64,000 bases of DNA from the NCBI GenBank assembly GCA_963768715.1, contig CAVYJC010000009.1, positions 166,288 to 230,287 of the forward strand, in the 5' to 3' direction. The stretch is from DATKEJ01 sp963768715 (GTDB taxonomy: Bacteria > Bacteroidota > Rhodothermia > Rhodothermales > DATKEJ01). Below the pieces are notes generated by a model, which searched no databases, was not told the DNA's origin, and saw nothing but the letters and a program-made list of their open reading frames with translations. Position numbers and translations under genes: made by a program. This document shows positions 20,331-30,605 of the stretch, in pieces. Position 1 is the first letter of the stretch, and each line of letters starts with the position of its first letter.

Positions 20331-21260
20331 ATGCATCGACTCCCTTTTTTCGCGCTCACAGCGTTATTGACACTGGGTATGTCCAGTGCCGGCCGGGCCC
20401 AGTTCTCGTACCTCAACGAGGATGCGCTCTCCCGGTTGGCCGACAACCAGACGGCTCCGCTCGATTCCGTCGGCGACGCCGCCTACCGCTACTATGTCGT
20501 CCCGGAAGAGAACCGGAATTGGGCGAGGCAGGGGCTTTACCGGCGCGTTGGACATACTCCTGACTCGGGACGAAAAGAGCTCATCCAACTGCTGAATCGC
20601 AACGTCCCGCCCATCGAGGATCTAACCAAGGGCGATACGCTCGTCCTGCCGCTCGACTTCGATATGGATCTGCGGGCGTACACACCGTTCCCGCACCACT
20701 ACGAAGGAGCAGCCTCGATGGACAAACTCTTCGTCATCGACAAGACACTGCAGGTCTTCGGCGCATACGAGCACGGCAACCTCGTCAGGTGGGGAGTCGT
20801 GAGCACGGGGGGTGAAGAATCGAGAACGCCGGCAGGCCGGTTCAATTTTAACTGGCGCCAGCGCGAACGCGTCTCGAGCTTAAGTCCACCAGGAGAGGAA
20901 TGGAAGATGCACTGGGTGTTCAATTTCCAGGCAGAGCGCGGGATCCACGTACATCAATACCCGCTGCCTGTTGGAGGCCCGGTAAGCCACGGATGCGTTC
21001 GCACCACCGAAGCCGACGCGAAATGGCTCTTTGACTGGGCCGACAGTTGGCACTGGAAAAACAAACAACTCGTAAAACAGGGAACGACTGTCATCGTTAT
21101 CGGGAAGGAGCAGGAGCGTCCCCATCCGTTTGCCTACACGAAGGACGGCCCCAAAATCATCCCGGTCACACTTCCCGACGATCCGATGTCGGTCCCGCCG
21201 GGAACCAGCCAGCAGAAGAAATTCGATCGCATGCGCCGGGCGGCAGGCTCATCGAACTGA
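20331..21260 (+). CDS. L,D-transpeptidase (YkuD domain), exported
   Basis: A 309-residue protein with an N-terminal signal peptide (about 1-23, cleaved after GRA before QFSY) and a YkuD catalytic domain in the second half. The catalytic motif is intact: IHVHQYPLPVGGPVSHGCVR with the nucleophile Cys near residue 223. The family forms 3-3 cross-links in peptidoglycan or attaches proteins to it in the periplasm. The gene starts 43 bases after the channel gene and converges on lepB. Confidence 0.9.
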   Translation: MHRLPFFALTALLTLGMSSAGRAQFSYLNEDALSRLADNQTAPLDSVGDAAYRYYVVPEENRNWARQGLYRRVGHTPDSGRKELIQLLNRNVPPIEDLTKGDTLVLPLDFDMDLRAYTPFPHHYEGAASMDKLFVIDKTLQVFGAYEHGNLVRWGVVSTGGEESRTPAGRFNFNWRQRERVSSLSPPGEEWKMHWVFNFQAERGIHVHQYPLPVGGPVSHGCVRTTEADAKWLFDWADSWHWKNKQLVKQGTTVIVIGKEQERPHPFAYTKDGPKIIPVTLPDDPMSVPPGTSQQKKFDRMRRAAGSSN

Positions 21261-21268
21261 GGAAAGAA

Positions 21269-21295
21269 CGTGACACGTTTTGAAAACCTGTCACG
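21269..21295. terminator. Palindrome between convergent genes, likely bidirectional terminator
   Basis: CGTGACA (21269-21275) pairs with TGTCACG (21289-21295), and inside it GTTTT pairs with AAAAC, giving an almost complete 27-base palindrome. An A-rich run lies on the left and a T/C-rich run (CTTCTCTTT) on the right. It sits between the L,D-transpeptidase stop and the convergent lepB stop. Confidence 0.65.
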
Positions 21296-21303
21296 CTTCT
21301 CTT

Positions 21304-22422
21304 TCAATGGATCAGGTTGAACAGCCTTCCAAATCTTGGGAAGTTGTTTTCGGCATCCCACGAGAAGTAGATAATGAATGCCTTCCCGACGACGTGATCC
21401 TGTGGCACAAATCCCCAGAAACGGCTGTCCAGGGAATTATCCCGGTTGTCGCCCATCGCGAAATAGTAGTTCTGGTCGAACGTGTAGGAGTCGGCGAACT
21501 GTCCGTCAATGCGATAACGTCCATCACGAGTGACTTCGGCCTTGTGGCCCTCGTACTTCTCGATGACCGGACTATACAGCCCCCATGTATCGTCATCGAG
21601 GTGGACTGTCATTCCTGCGGCAGGGATTACGATCGGGCCATATTCGTCGCGTGAAAAATCACTTCCTGGCGGATAGACGTCCGATCCCGTTCTCATTCCA
21701 CGGGGTTCGACGAATGGCTTTACGGAGCGAACGTAAGGCCAGGATGCAATCTCGTTAATCGCCTCCGTCGTGGCGTATCGAACGAGCACTGTGGACGTAT
21801 TCGGAACGGGAATCACCTGCTCCACGCCGAGGTCCCTGAGGCGGGGCCCGGGCAAGCGGACTTCGGGGCTCGTCTTATCCACGAGCCACTCCTCTTGCAT
21901 CCCGGGCGCGAGCGGATACGCCTTGCTGCCGATGTAAACGACCTTGTCGCGTAGCGAGAGCGTATCGCCCGGCAGACCCATGGCCCGCTTGATGTAGTGC
22001 GTCTTGCGATCGATGGGCCCGTCATCGGGCGGATAGTTGAAAACGAACGAGTCGCCGTGATGCACTCTTGTGAATCCGGGTATTCTCACGGGAGGGAACG
22101 TGACCCCCGGCAGGTAAATGTCTGTAAACGGGACGCCGATCGTCATCGGCAGCCGGATGCCGTAGTGCAGCTTCGAAACCAGCAGAAAATCACCGACCAT
22201 GAGATTCTTCTCCATCGAGGGAGTTGGGATGCGATAGGCTTCGAAGAAGAAAGTCCGGATGATGATCGCCGCAATGGCAGCGAAAACGAGGGCGTCAAAC
22301 CATTCACGGAGCTTGCCCTTGGGCGGTGGGCCGCCGCGCCGTGAACGACCGTCCGCGGGTCTTTTGCTCGACGTCTTGCGCGCCGATCTCTTTCGACTGA
22401 TGTCTGAAGAAGTGCCAGCCAT
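21304..22422 (-). CDS. lepB: Signal peptidase I
   Basis: A 372-residue type I leader peptidase. A basic low-complexity N-terminus (about 1-40) precedes one transmembrane helix (about 42-62). The catalytic Ser lies in PTPSMEKNLMVGD and the catalytic Lys in IKRAMGLPGD; the C-terminal box MGDNRDNSLDSRFWG is intact. The insertion between boxes makes it longer than the E. coli enzyme, as is usual in this lineage. It cleaves signal peptides on the outer face of the inner membrane and lies in a minus-strand run with lepA and lspA. Confidence 0.95.
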   Translation of the reverse strand: MAGTSSDISRKRSARKTSSKRPADGRSRRGGPPPKGKLREWFDALVFAAIAAIIIRTFFFEAYRIPTPSMEKNLMVGDFLLVSKLHYGIRLPMTIGVPFTDIYLPGVTFPPVRIPGFTRVHHGDSFVFNYPPDDGPIDRKTHYIKRAMGLPGDTLSLRDKVVYIGSKAYPLAPGMQEEWLVDKTSPEVRLPGPRLRDLGVEQVIPVPNTSTVLVRYATTEAINEIASWPYVRSVKPFVEPRGMRTGSDVYPPGSDFSRDEYGPIVIPAAGMTVHLDDDTWGLYSPVIEKYEGHKAEVTRDGRYRIDGQFADSYTFDQNYYFAMGDNRDNSLDSRFWGFVPQDHVVGKAFIIYFSWDAENNFPRFGRLFNLIH

Positions 22423-22515
22423 TTAGAAAAGGTAAGCGTCCCCGGAACGCGTTGGGCCTGTTCGACGCATGGATGCCCTCACAGAGCTTCCGTATAGCGG
22501 CTCGGCCACAGATGT

Positions 22516-24325
22516 CTAATCATCATTCATCGAAAGTACGGCGAGAAAGGCCTCCTGTGGGACCTCAACGCGTCCAACCTGTTTCATGCGTTTCTTGCCT
22601 TCCTTTTGTTTTTCAAGGAGTTTTCTCTTCCGGCTGATGTCTCCACCGTAACACTTCGCCGTTACATCCTTACGGAGCGCCTTCACGGTTTCGCGGGCGA
22701 TGATCCGATTTCCGATCGATGCCTGGATTGCCACGTCGAACAATTGACGTGGAATCAGCTGGCGCAGTTTCGTCGTCAGCTTCCTTCCGACATCGTAGGC
22801 ACGTTCACGATGAACGATCGTAGAGAGCGCATCGACCGGTTCGCCGTTGAGCAGCACGTCGAGTCGTACGAGCGCGCTTTCCCGGTAATCCATAAAGTCG
22901 TAGTCGAAACTGGCATACCCCCGGCTCACCGACTTCAGCCGATCGTAAAAGTCGAAGATGATTTCGGCGAGCGGCAGTTCGTACTGTAAATCAACGCGCT
23001 CGGTGCTCAGATATTGCGTGTTGAGATAGATTCCGCGGCGCTCCTGGCAGAGATTCATGAGCGGTCCGAGGTAATCAACCGGCGTAATGATCTGCGCTTT
23101 GACCCACGGTTCTCGAATCTCCTCGAAGAGATTCGGCGGCGGCAGCTCGCTTGGATTCTCTATCGTATCGACCGTTCCATCCGTCAGCAGCACTTCATAT
23201 TTGACGTTCGGCACGGTCGTGACGATGCCCATCGAGAATTCCCGCTCGAGTCGCTCCTGGACGATCTCCATATGGAGCATTCCGAGAAAACCCACGCGGA
23301 AGCCGAAACCCAGCGCGACGGATGTCTCAGGTTCGTAGGTCAGCGACGCATCATTGAGTTGAAGCTTCTCCAGAGACGTTCGGAGATCCTCAAAAGCCTC
23401 GGCCTGCGTCGGATACAAGCCGGAAAAGACCATTGGCTTCACTTCCTGATAGCCTGGAACCGGAGTCGCCGACGGATTCCTTGTGTGGGTAACGGTATCG
23501 CCAACGCGCGTGTCACGCACATCCTTGACCGATCCGATGATATACCCCACCTCCCCGGCCTGAAGCTCCTCGACGGGTTCCATCCCCAGTTTGAGCACAC
23601 CGATCTCGTCGGCGGTGTAGTCCATGCGGGTCGACATGAATCGAATCTCATCGCCCTTTTTGAGCGTGCCCTCTACCATCCGTGCATAAACGACCGCACC
23701 CCTATACTGATCGAAGACGGAGTCAAAGATGAGTGCCTTGAGCGGCGCCTCGCGATTCCCTTTCGGCGGCGGCACACGGCGGATGATTGCCTCGAGAAGC
23801 TCGGGCGACCCCCTCACCTGTCTTCGCGCTCAGGTGGAAGATGTCTTCAGGTGTTCCGCCTATAAGATCGAGTATCGACTGCCCCACGATCTCGGGTCTC
23901 GCACTCGGAAGATCGACCTTGTTCAGCACGGGGATAATTTCGAGATCCTGCTCCATCGCGAGATAGAGGTTGGAGATCGTCTGCGCCTCAATGCCCTGTG
24001 CCGCATCGACCACCAGCAGGGCGCCCTCGCAGGCCTTCAGCGCGCGCGATACCTCGTAGGAAAAATCTACATGCCCCGGGGTATCGATCAGGTTCAGCTG
24101 GTAAACAACGCCGTCGGATGCCTTGTAGGAGAGTCGAATGGCGTGACTCTTGATGGTGATCCCGCGCTCGCGTTCGAGGTCCATGCTGTCGAGCACCTGG
24201 TCGTGCATTTGGCGCTTCGACAGCGTTCCCGTCATTTCAAGCAGACGATCGGCCAACGTGCTCTTGCCGTGGTCGATGTGAGCGATGATGCAGAAGTTGC
24301 GAATATGTTGGAGCGGCGTCGGCAC
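22516..24325 (-). CDS. lepA: Elongation factor 4 (LepA), interrupted by an apparent single-base frameshift
   Basis: Two overlapping frames together make a full-length LepA of about 600 residues. The first part (24325 to about 23810) holds the GTPase domain with the P-loop region [21 protein letters not shown] and SAKTGEG. The second (about 23817 to 22516) continues with [16 protein letters not shown], the LepA-specific domains and the C-terminal [23 protein letters not shown]. The frames change at about 23806-23814, where the plus strand has a C5 run (23809-23813). One extra base is present: removing it restores the consensus. LepA is a ribosome-associated GTPase. Because the rest is intact, a sequencing or assembly indel is more likely than true loss. 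Confidence 0.9.
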
Positions 24326-24361
24326 GGCAAAAATGGATGGTGTCGACCTGCAGCGCCGGGC

Positions 24362-24985
24362 TTACGGCGACGCCGAGGGTCCGGCTGCAGGGATAATGGC
24401 CGGTGACTCTGACGCGTCGACGGATGCCTCCGGTTCCGAAGTCGGCTCCATCTCGATTCGCTGCCGGTGATAAGCCTTCTGGAAGATGAGTACCAGGGCA
24501 ACGCCAATCACGATCGACATATCGGCAACGTTCCATATCGGGAAGAGGGCCATGTAGCGATCGCCGATGAGGGGAATCCAATGCGGCATACGACCGCTCC
24601 ACAGATCGAAGTGAATGAAATCAACCACTTCGCCGCGGAAGAATCCGCCGTAGTCAAATATGCGCGCGTAAAAAATCCGGTCGATGATATTTCCGATAGC
24701 GCCGCCGAGAATCAGTGCCAGGCTCGTCCGATAACCGAGGTGCTGGTCGCGGATCGAGCGCAGATAGACGACGATCAGCACGGTTGCGACAATGGCCAGT
24801 ATGGTGACGACGAGCGACGAACCGAGTGAGATCCCAAAGGCCATGCCGGGATTCTCCGTAAAGGTGAGCTTCAGCCAGTCGCCCAGAACCGGAATGGAGT
24901 CCCCGAGATGCATCCTCGTACGCACAGTGATCTTTGTCACTTGATCGACGACGACGATGGTGGTCGCGAGCCAGAATGGACGCAT
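24362..24985 (-). CDS. lspA: Lipoprotein signal peptidase (signal peptidase II)
   Basis: A 207-residue four-helix membrane aspartyl protease that removes signal peptides from diacylglyceryl-prolipoproteins. The two catalytic aspartates are visible, in GGAIGNIIDRIF and in FNVADMSI-like WNVADMSIVIG, and NPGMAFGIS is the usual early motif. The frame allows a start nine codons earlier (25012), but the ATG at 24985 places the first helix normally. The last 30 residues are a proline/glutamate-rich tail. It lies 46 bases after the DksA-like gene in the same orientation. Confidence 0.94.
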   Translation of the reverse strand: MRPFWLATTIVVVDQVTKITVRTRMHLGDSIPVLGDWLKLTFTENPGMAFGISLGSSLVVTILAIVATVLIVVYLRSIRDQHLGYRTSLALILGGAIGNIIDRIFYARIFDYGGFFRGEVVDFIHFDLWSGRMPHWIPLIGDRYMALFPIWNVADMSIVIGVALVLIFQKAYHRQRIEMEPTSEPEASVDASESPAIIPAAGPSASP

Positions 24986-25031
24986 TGGGACAGCTTCTGT
25001 GGGCTCTCGCATCTTACGAGCGCCCGGTCAA

Positions 25032-25460
25032 TTAGGCGCGCCCCTGCAGGCGCTTTGCTTCGATGGAGATCTCTGTGTGGGGAACAGCTTCCAGACGCTC
25101 TTTCGCGATGGGCTTACCCGTGACCTTGCAAATACCATACACCTTGCTTTCGATGCGGTCGAGGGCGCGGTTCAAATATCCGACGTATTTCTGTTGTCTC
25201 GCGATCATCAGATAGAGTTTCTCGCGCTCCATTGCGTCGGTGCCCGCATCGGCCATATGAAAACTGTAGGCCGAGTCGTTCTGGCCCGCTTCACGAGCAT
25301 CCTCGAGCAGATTGCGCATTCTGTCGATATCCTCCTGCGCTGAGGCGCGCTTCTCGAGGATGATATTCTGGAAATGCTGCAGCTCCTTTTCGGAAAACGG
25401 GGTCAGCACGGCCGGCCGTTCGCCTTTCGCCGTATTTGTCTTTTTGTCAGCCTTCGCCAT
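25032..25460 (-). CDS. TraR/DksA-family regulator lacking the zinc cysteines
   Basis: A 142-residue protein with a long coiled-coil hairpin (about 25-105) and a C-terminal DksA-like knuckle. The knuckle reads YGICKVTGKPI then ERLEAVPH: only the first of the four zinc-binding cysteines remains, as often seen in Bacteroidota members. DksA binds the RNA polymerase secondary channel and modulates the stringent response; this variant may act similarly. ATG at 25460 is preferred over an upstream start five codons earlier. It sits between ileS and lspA, a conserved order. Confidence 0.87.
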   Translation of the reverse strand: MAKADKKTNTAKGERPAVLTPFSEKELQHFQNIILEKRASAQEDIDRMRNLLEDAREAGQNDSAYSFHMADAGTDAMEREKLYLMIARQQKYVGYLNRALDRIESKVYGICKVTGKPIAKERLEAVPHTEISIEAKRLQGRA

Positions 25461-25520
25461 GTTTTCCTCGATCAATAACTATAAACTATTCAAAATTATG
25501 ATTTTATACCCTAATTCATG

Positions 25521-28500
25521 TCACGAGACTCGTTTGATTCCAATCGTCACTGCCGCAGCGCCGATATCAAACTTCTCGACGCGCTCTCCATGCGGTGATT
25601 CGGCCCTCTCCAACTCCTTTGCGAGGGTCTCGTTCCTAATCCAATCCGCATGCTGCGAAAGCGCCGTCGAAAAGTCGTCGTCCGCCTGATACGTGACGTA
25701 AATCCGATCGACGACGTTGAAGCCTGCCGCCTTTCGCATGTTCTGGACCCGATTCGTGAATTCTCGTGCAATGCCTTCGGCGCGAAGCTGCGGCGTCACT
25801 CGTGTATCGAGCGCGACGGTCACCCCGTTCACCTGCTCAACCTGCCAGCCTTCGATGCCCTGGCTCGCGATTTCGACTTCGTCGATAGAGATTTCGACCG
25901 ATTCACCGCCCGGGAGCTCCAGCGACACCGAGCCCTCTGTTTCGAAGGCGTCAATTTCTTCCGTGCTCATCGCCCGAATCGCGGCATTCGCCGATTTCAT
26001 GAGCGGACCCAACCGGCGTCCGAGCAGCTTGAAATCCGGCTTAGCCGACTTCTCCACGAGTCCACTCGAACTGGATACGTACTCCATGACGCGCACGTTC
26101 ACTTCATCGAGCACGACGTTTCTCATCCGCTCGAGATTTTGTTCATCGACGCCCGTCCCCGTGACCACGAGCAGTTTCTCCAACGGTTGTCTGACGTTAA
26201 TGTTGACCCTGTTTCGGATCGCAAGGGCCGTCGAAGCAACCGTACGGGCAAGGGCTACCCGACCCTCGAGCTCGGCGTCGACAAGCGATTCGTCGGCTTC
26301 GGGAAATAGGTCGAGATGTATCGAGTGGTCCTCCGGGGAATCTACGAGAGCCCGATACATCCATTCGGAATAGAACGGAGCGACCGGAGCCATGAGTCCG
26401 GCAATCCTTAGCAGGCACTCATGAATCGTCTGGTACGCCGCCATCTTGTCACGACCGTGTTCTGACTTCCAGAACCGGCGACGATTTCTGCGTACATACC
26501 AGTTCGAAAGATCGTCCACCAGTTCTTCGACCGCACGTGCCGCCCGCGTAGGATGGTACGCTGCATAGGCGTCGTCAACGACAGCGACGGTCGACTCGAC
26601 GCGGCTTCTGATCCAGCGATCCATCTCGGTCCGTTCGGAGATGGGGATGGTCGACGTCTCCGGGTCGAACCCATCGATATTCGCGTAGGTAGCGAAAAAA
26701 TTATAGACGTTCGAAAGGGTGCCGAAGAATTTGCGGCTCAGATCACCGAGCCCGCGATCCGACCATTTGAGATTCTCCCAGGGCGGCGAGTTGCTCATGA
26801 TGTACCATCGCACGGGATCGGCGCCGTTCGCCTCAATCGTCTCGAAGGGCTCTACTACATTCCCCTTCGTCTTCGACATCTTCTCCCCTTTCTCGTCGAG
26901 AAGCAGACCGTTGACGACACAGTTTCGATAGGCGTACGAGTCCGAAACAAGCGCCGCAATGGCATGCAGCGTATAGAACCAACCGCGCGTCTGGTCGACG
27001 CCTTCAGCGATAAAGTCGGCGGGGAAGGCTCCCTCGAAACGATCTTTGTTCTCGAACGGGTAGTGCCACTGAGCATATGGCATAGCTCCCGAGTCGAACC
27101 AGACATCAATCAGGTCTGGAACGCGGCGCATTGTGCCCCCGTCGGGCGCCGGCCACGTGAATACATCCACATAGGGTCGATGGAGGTCGAGCTCATCATC
27201 GGCCGGCACCTGGTCGCCGCACTTCTCTCGAAGCTCCGCAATGGAGCCGAGGATCTCGTAATAGGTGGAATCTGGGGCGTCGGACCGCCAGATCGGCAAC
27301 GGGGTGCCCCAGAATCGATTCCGGGAGATCGCCCAGTCCACGTTTCCCTCAAGCCATTTGCCGAATCGTCCCGAGCCAATGGACGGCGGCTGCCAGTTGA
27401 TCTGCTCGTTCAGGTCGACGAGACGGTCCCTGATCGCCGTGGTTTTGATGAACCAGCTCGCGACCGGATAACTGATGAGGGGAGTCCCCTTTCTCCAGTC
27501 GTGTGGATAATTATGGAGGTAAGTCTCCTGACGGAAAAGCAGATCTCGTTCCTTCAGGGCGCGCACGAAATGTTTGTCGGCGTCCTTGAACCAGACGCCC
27601 GCCACCATCGGCACGCGTTCGTCGAACACGCCTTCCGGCGTTATCGGATTCAATAGCGGCAGTCCTTCCGCCTGGCCAAGCTCGAAGTCGTCTGCACCGA
27701 AGGCGGGAGCGATGTGCACGATGCCGGTTCCATCGCTTGTCGAGACGAAATCGGCGGCACAAACGCGCCATGCGTCTTCCGTTCCTTCATCCCCGACGAA
27801 CGCATCAAATAGGGGCTGGTAGCGCCGCCCTACGAGATCACGTCCATGCATCTCCTCGAGAATCTCATACTCCGCCCTCAAGATATGGAGGAGATCACGC
27901 GCCAGGATCAGATTCTCCTTGCCACCATCCTCGTAAGAAACGGCCACTTTCACATAATCGATCTTCTTTCCGACCGCGAGTGCCGCATTTGAGACGAGTG
28001 TCCACGGCGTCGTTGTCCAGGCGAGAAACGAAGTGTCCGGATCGTCCTCCAGCCGGAAGCGCACGTACACACTCGGATCCTGCACCTCCTGATAGCCGAG
28101 CCCTACCTCATGCGACGAGAGCACGGTACCGGAGCCCGGACTATACCACTGGATCTTGAATCCCTCATAGAGGAGACCCTTATCGTGGATCTGCTTAAGA
28201 AGCCACCAGACGGATTCGATGTATGAGGTCTTGAAGGTGATGTACGGATCGTCAAGGTCGACCCAATAGCCCATCCGGGTCGTCAGCCGGTCCCACAAGT
28301 CTTTGTACTGCATCACGCTTTCGCGGCAAGCCTTGTTGAACCGTTCGATTCCGAATTCCTGGACCTGCGCTCTCCCTTTCAGCTTCAGGGCCTTTTCAAC
28401 CTCGATCTCAACGGGCAGCCCGTGCGTGTCCCACCCCGCCTTACGCTGAACCTGGTACCCCTTCATCGTCTTGTAGCGACAAAAGGTGTCCTTAATGGTT

Positions 28501-28703
28501 CGGGCGACCATATGGTGGAGGCCCGGACGACCGTTGGCGGTCGGCGGTCCTTCGTAGAAGGTGAAATGCGGGGCTCCCTCCCGATTGGAGATGCTCCTCT
28601 CGAAGACGTTGTATCGATCCCATCGCTCGAGCACTTCGGCTTCAAGAGCGTCGTGCTCGAACTGTTTGAGCTCGGGAAATCGCGAGGCCGTAGGATCAGA
28701 CAC
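25521..28703 (-). CDS. ileS: Isoleucine-tRNA ligase
   Basis: A 1060-residue class I aminoacyl-tRNA synthetase that charges tRNA-Ile. The HIGH-equivalent motif is GRPGLHHMVARTIKD and the KMSKS motif is EKMSKTKGNVVEP; the editing domain (WTTTPWTL) and the anticodon-binding domain follow in the normal order. Length fits the long (type 2) IleRS group. It is the first gene of the minus-strand run ileS, DksA-like, lspA, lepA, lepB, so it shares a transcript or region with the protein-export enzymes. Confidence 0.96.
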   Translation of the reverse strand: MSDPTASRFPELKQFEHDALEAEVLERWDRYNVFERSISNREGAPHFTFYEGPPTANGRPGLHHMVARTIKDTFCRYKTMKGYQVQRKAGWDTHGLPVEIEVEKALKLKGRAQVQEFGIERFNKACRESVMQYKDLWDRLTTRMGYWVDLDDPYITFKTSYIESVWWLLKQIHDKGLLYEGFKIQWYSPGSGTVLSSHEVGLGYQEVQDPSVYVRFRLEDDPDTSFLAWTTTPWTLVSNAALAVGKKIDYVKVAVSYEDGGKENLILARDLLHILRAEYEILEEMHGRDLVGRRYQPLFDAFVGDEGTEDAWRVCAADFVSTSDGTGIVHIAPAFGADDFELGQAEGLPLLNPITPEGVFDERVPMVAGVWFKDADKHFVRALKERDLLFRQETYLHNYPHDWRKGTPLISYPVASWFIKTTAIRDRLVDLNEQINWQPPSIGSGRFGKWLEGNVDWAISRNRFWGTPLPIWRSDAPDSTYYEILGSIAELREKCGDQVPADDELDLHRPYVDVFTWPAPDGGTMRRVPDLIDVWFDSGAMPYAQWHYPFENKDRFEGAFPADFIAEGVDQTRGWFYTLHAIAALVSDSYAYRNCVVNGLLLDEKGEKMSKTKGNVVEPFETIEANGADPVRWYIMSNSPPWENLKWSDRGLGDLSRKFFGTLSNVYNFFATYANIDGFDPETSTIPISERTEMDRWIRSRVESTVAVVDDAYAAYHPTRAARAVEELVDDLSNWYVRRNRRRFWKSEHGRDKMAAYQTIHECLLRIAGLMAPVAPFYSEWMYRALVDSPEDHSIHLDLFPEADESLVDAELEGRVALARTVASTALAIRNRVNINVRQPLEKLLVVTGTGVDEQNLERMRNVVLDEVNVRVMEYVSSSSGLVEKSAKPDFKLLGRRLGPLMKSANAAIRAMSTEEIDAFETEGSVSLELPGGESVEISIDEVEIASQGIEGWQVEQVNGVTVALDTRVTPQLRAEGIAREFTNRVQNMRKAAGFNVVDRIYVTYQADDDFSTALSQHADWIRNETLAKELERAESPHGERVEKFDIGAAAVTIGIKRVS

Positions 28704-28802
28704 CGTAAGGCTGGTTGCAGTTCGAATTTAGCTTACTAAAATACGAACTACAGCTGAGTCAAGTGTATCGACTCGTCACCTCCGTCCGCACGATCGCTCG
28801 GG

Positions 28803-30116
28803 TCATCCGGCGTGCGCAACGTGCGTCGGGACGGCCATCAGCGCATTTGCCAGATCGCTCAAGATGTCATCGGGGTTTTCCAGGCCCATGGACAGCCGAA
28901 TGGCCCCGGGATGAATACCCATCCGTTCCTGCTCATCCAGGGGAATGGCCGCGTGGGTCATACTCGATGGATGCTCGACGAGTGTGCGGATGTTGCCAAG
29001 GCTGACGGCCAGACAAACCGTGTAGGCATTGCTCGCCAGATGATTGATGATGGTCGAACCGCGGGCGTGCTGTTCCTCCGTGCTGTCGCCCGCCGCTTCG
29101 AAGTAGATCATGCTCCCCGGCGCAAATCTGCCGGCGTAATCGCGCATCTGGTGCTGTGCGAGCTCATAGTCACTCGTATTGGCTAAACCGGGATACCTCA
29201 CGCGGGCAACGTTCGGGTGCTCTACGAGATACTGGACGACCATTTGGGCCGTCTGCTGCATCCGCTCCATGCGAATCGGAAGAGACGAAAGTCCGTGAAC
29301 CAGAATACTCCAGGCCGCGCGTGAGGAGAGGACGGCTCCGAAGTCCTTCCTGTAGAGTAGAATCTCGTCGCGGTATGCTTCGGGACCGATTACGACTCCA
29401 CCCATGTCCGTTCCGAATCCGCCGATCCCTTTCGTAAGACTGTGTACGACAAAGTCGGCGCCAAACTCCAGGGGTCGCTGGCAGTAGGGCGTGCTGAACG
29501 TGTTGTCGACGACTACGCGTATCTGCTCCTCCTCACGGCGAGACCGATTGATCTCGGCTACGCTCGCCGCAACGGCTGCGATATCGATAATCTGGAGGTT
29601 CGGATTTGCCGGCGTTTCGAAAAACACGACACGCGTTTCGGGCCGCACGAGGTGGTGAAGCAGTTCCGGCCGCACCAGATCCATTTCCGTCACGCTGATT
29701 CCATAACGGGGGAGCCAGTTGCTCACCAGAGAGTGCGTGCAACCGTACATCGTCTGGTGCACGATAACATGTTCGCCCGAGCGCGCCAGCGTACAGAGAA
29801 TCGCCGATATCGCGGCCATCCCTGTCGCAAACGACACTGCCATCTCACCGCCCTCGGCATCGGCAAGCGCTTCCTCGAGGAGGTCCTTGTTGGGTTCTCG
29901 CAGCCTGTCGTAGATGTAGATGTGATGATCGGGGCGCTCGTGCTGGGCGTATTCCTCAAAACCGGCCGCACCGCGGACCGAGGAATCGAGTCGAAACGTC
30001 GCCGACGTGGAGATGGGCGGCACCAGGTGATGCCCATACTCCCACGCCTCCGATCGCGTGCGTCCGTGAATCAACCGACTTTCCGGAGCATACTCGCGTT
30101 TGTGGGTCTTCGACAT
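28803..30116 (-). CDS. Cys/Met-metabolism PLP enzyme, probably methionine gamma-lyase
   Basis: A 437-residue fold-type I PLP enzyme. The PLP lysine is in HSLTKGIGGFG and the phosphate-binding region in FATGMAAISA. The motif MYGCTHSL carries a Cys at the position characteristic of methionine gamma-lyases, which split methionine into methanethiol, ammonia and 2-oxobutyrate. Cystathionine gamma-synthase/lyase activity remains possible. It lies 21 bases downstream of an Lrp-type regulator on the same strand, fitting amino-acid-responsive control. Confidence 0.88.
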   Translation of the reverse strand: MSKTHKREYAPESRLIHGRTRSEAWEYGHHLVPPISTSATFRLDSSVRGAAGFEEYAQHERPDHHIYIYDRLREPNKDLLEEALADAEGGEMAVSFATGMAAISAILCTLARSGEHVIVHQTMYGCTHSLVSNWLPRYGISVTEMDLVRPELLHHLVRPETRVVFFETPANPNLQIIDIAAVAASVAEINRSRREEEQIRVVVDNTFSTPYCQRPLEFGADFVVHSLTKGIGGFGTDMGGVVIGPEAYRDEILLYRKDFGAVLSSRAAWSILVHGLSSLPIRMERMQQTAQMVVQYLVEHPNVARVRYPGLANTSDYELAQHQMRDYAGRFAPGSMIYFEAAGDSTEEQHARGSTIINHLASNAYTVCLAVSLGNIRTLVEHPSSMTHAAIPLDEQERMGIHPGAIRLSMGLENPDDILSDLANALMAVPTHVAHAG

Positions 30117-30137
30117 GGCTTTCCTCCAGTATAATTT

Positions 30138-30605
30138 TTAGCGGACGGGCATCTTGGTTTCGTGCTTTACAGTGGAAAGCACGAACGATGTGTGCACGCG
30201 ACCGATGTTGGGCACCTTCGTCAGTTGCTCCAACAGAAAAACTTCGTAGGCCTCAATGCTCGGGGCGACGACCTTGAGGAGGTAATCCGTCTCTCCCGAA
30301 AGGTGATAACACTCCAAGACATCGGGCAGGGCAGCGACCGCCTCCCTGAACCCGTCCACCCCTCTCGACTCGTGCGAAGCGAGCTGCACATCCACAAGTG
30401 CCATCACGCCAAGAGCCACCTTCTCTGCGTTCACGAGAGCGACGTACCGACGGATCACTCCGTTGCGCTCCAACTTCCTCACGCGTTCGAGAGTCGTCGC
30501 CGGCGCCAGACCGATCGCCTCTGCAAGCGCCACATTCGTCCTGCCGGAATCCTCCTGTAACAGTTCCAGAATCTTGCGATCGTAATTGTCGAGTGGAACG
30601 AACAT
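30138..30605 (-). CDS. Lrp/AsnC-family transcriptional regulator
   Basis: A 155-residue regulator with an N-terminal winged helix (LDNYDRKILELLQEDSG, then LAEAIGLAPATTLERVRKLE) and a C-terminal RAM ligand domain (about 70-140). The family senses amino acids and binds AT-rich palindromes. It is the first gene of an operon with the methionine gamma-lyase homologue. A good palindrome in its upstream region suggests autoregulation. Confidence 0.94.
   Translation of the reverse strand: MFVPLDNYDRKILELLQEDSGRTNVALAEAIGLAPATTLERVRKLERNGVIRRYVALVNAEKVALGVMALVDVQLASHESRGVDGFREAVAALPDVLECYHLSGETDYLLKVVAPSIEAYEVFLLEQLTKVPNIGRVHTSFVLSTVKHETKMPVR

Noticed and set aside
25461..25520. Bacteroidota-type promoter (TAnnTTTG) before the DksA-like gene
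   Set aside because: A TAATTTTG match exists in the AT-rich gap, but no -33 TTG at the right distance.
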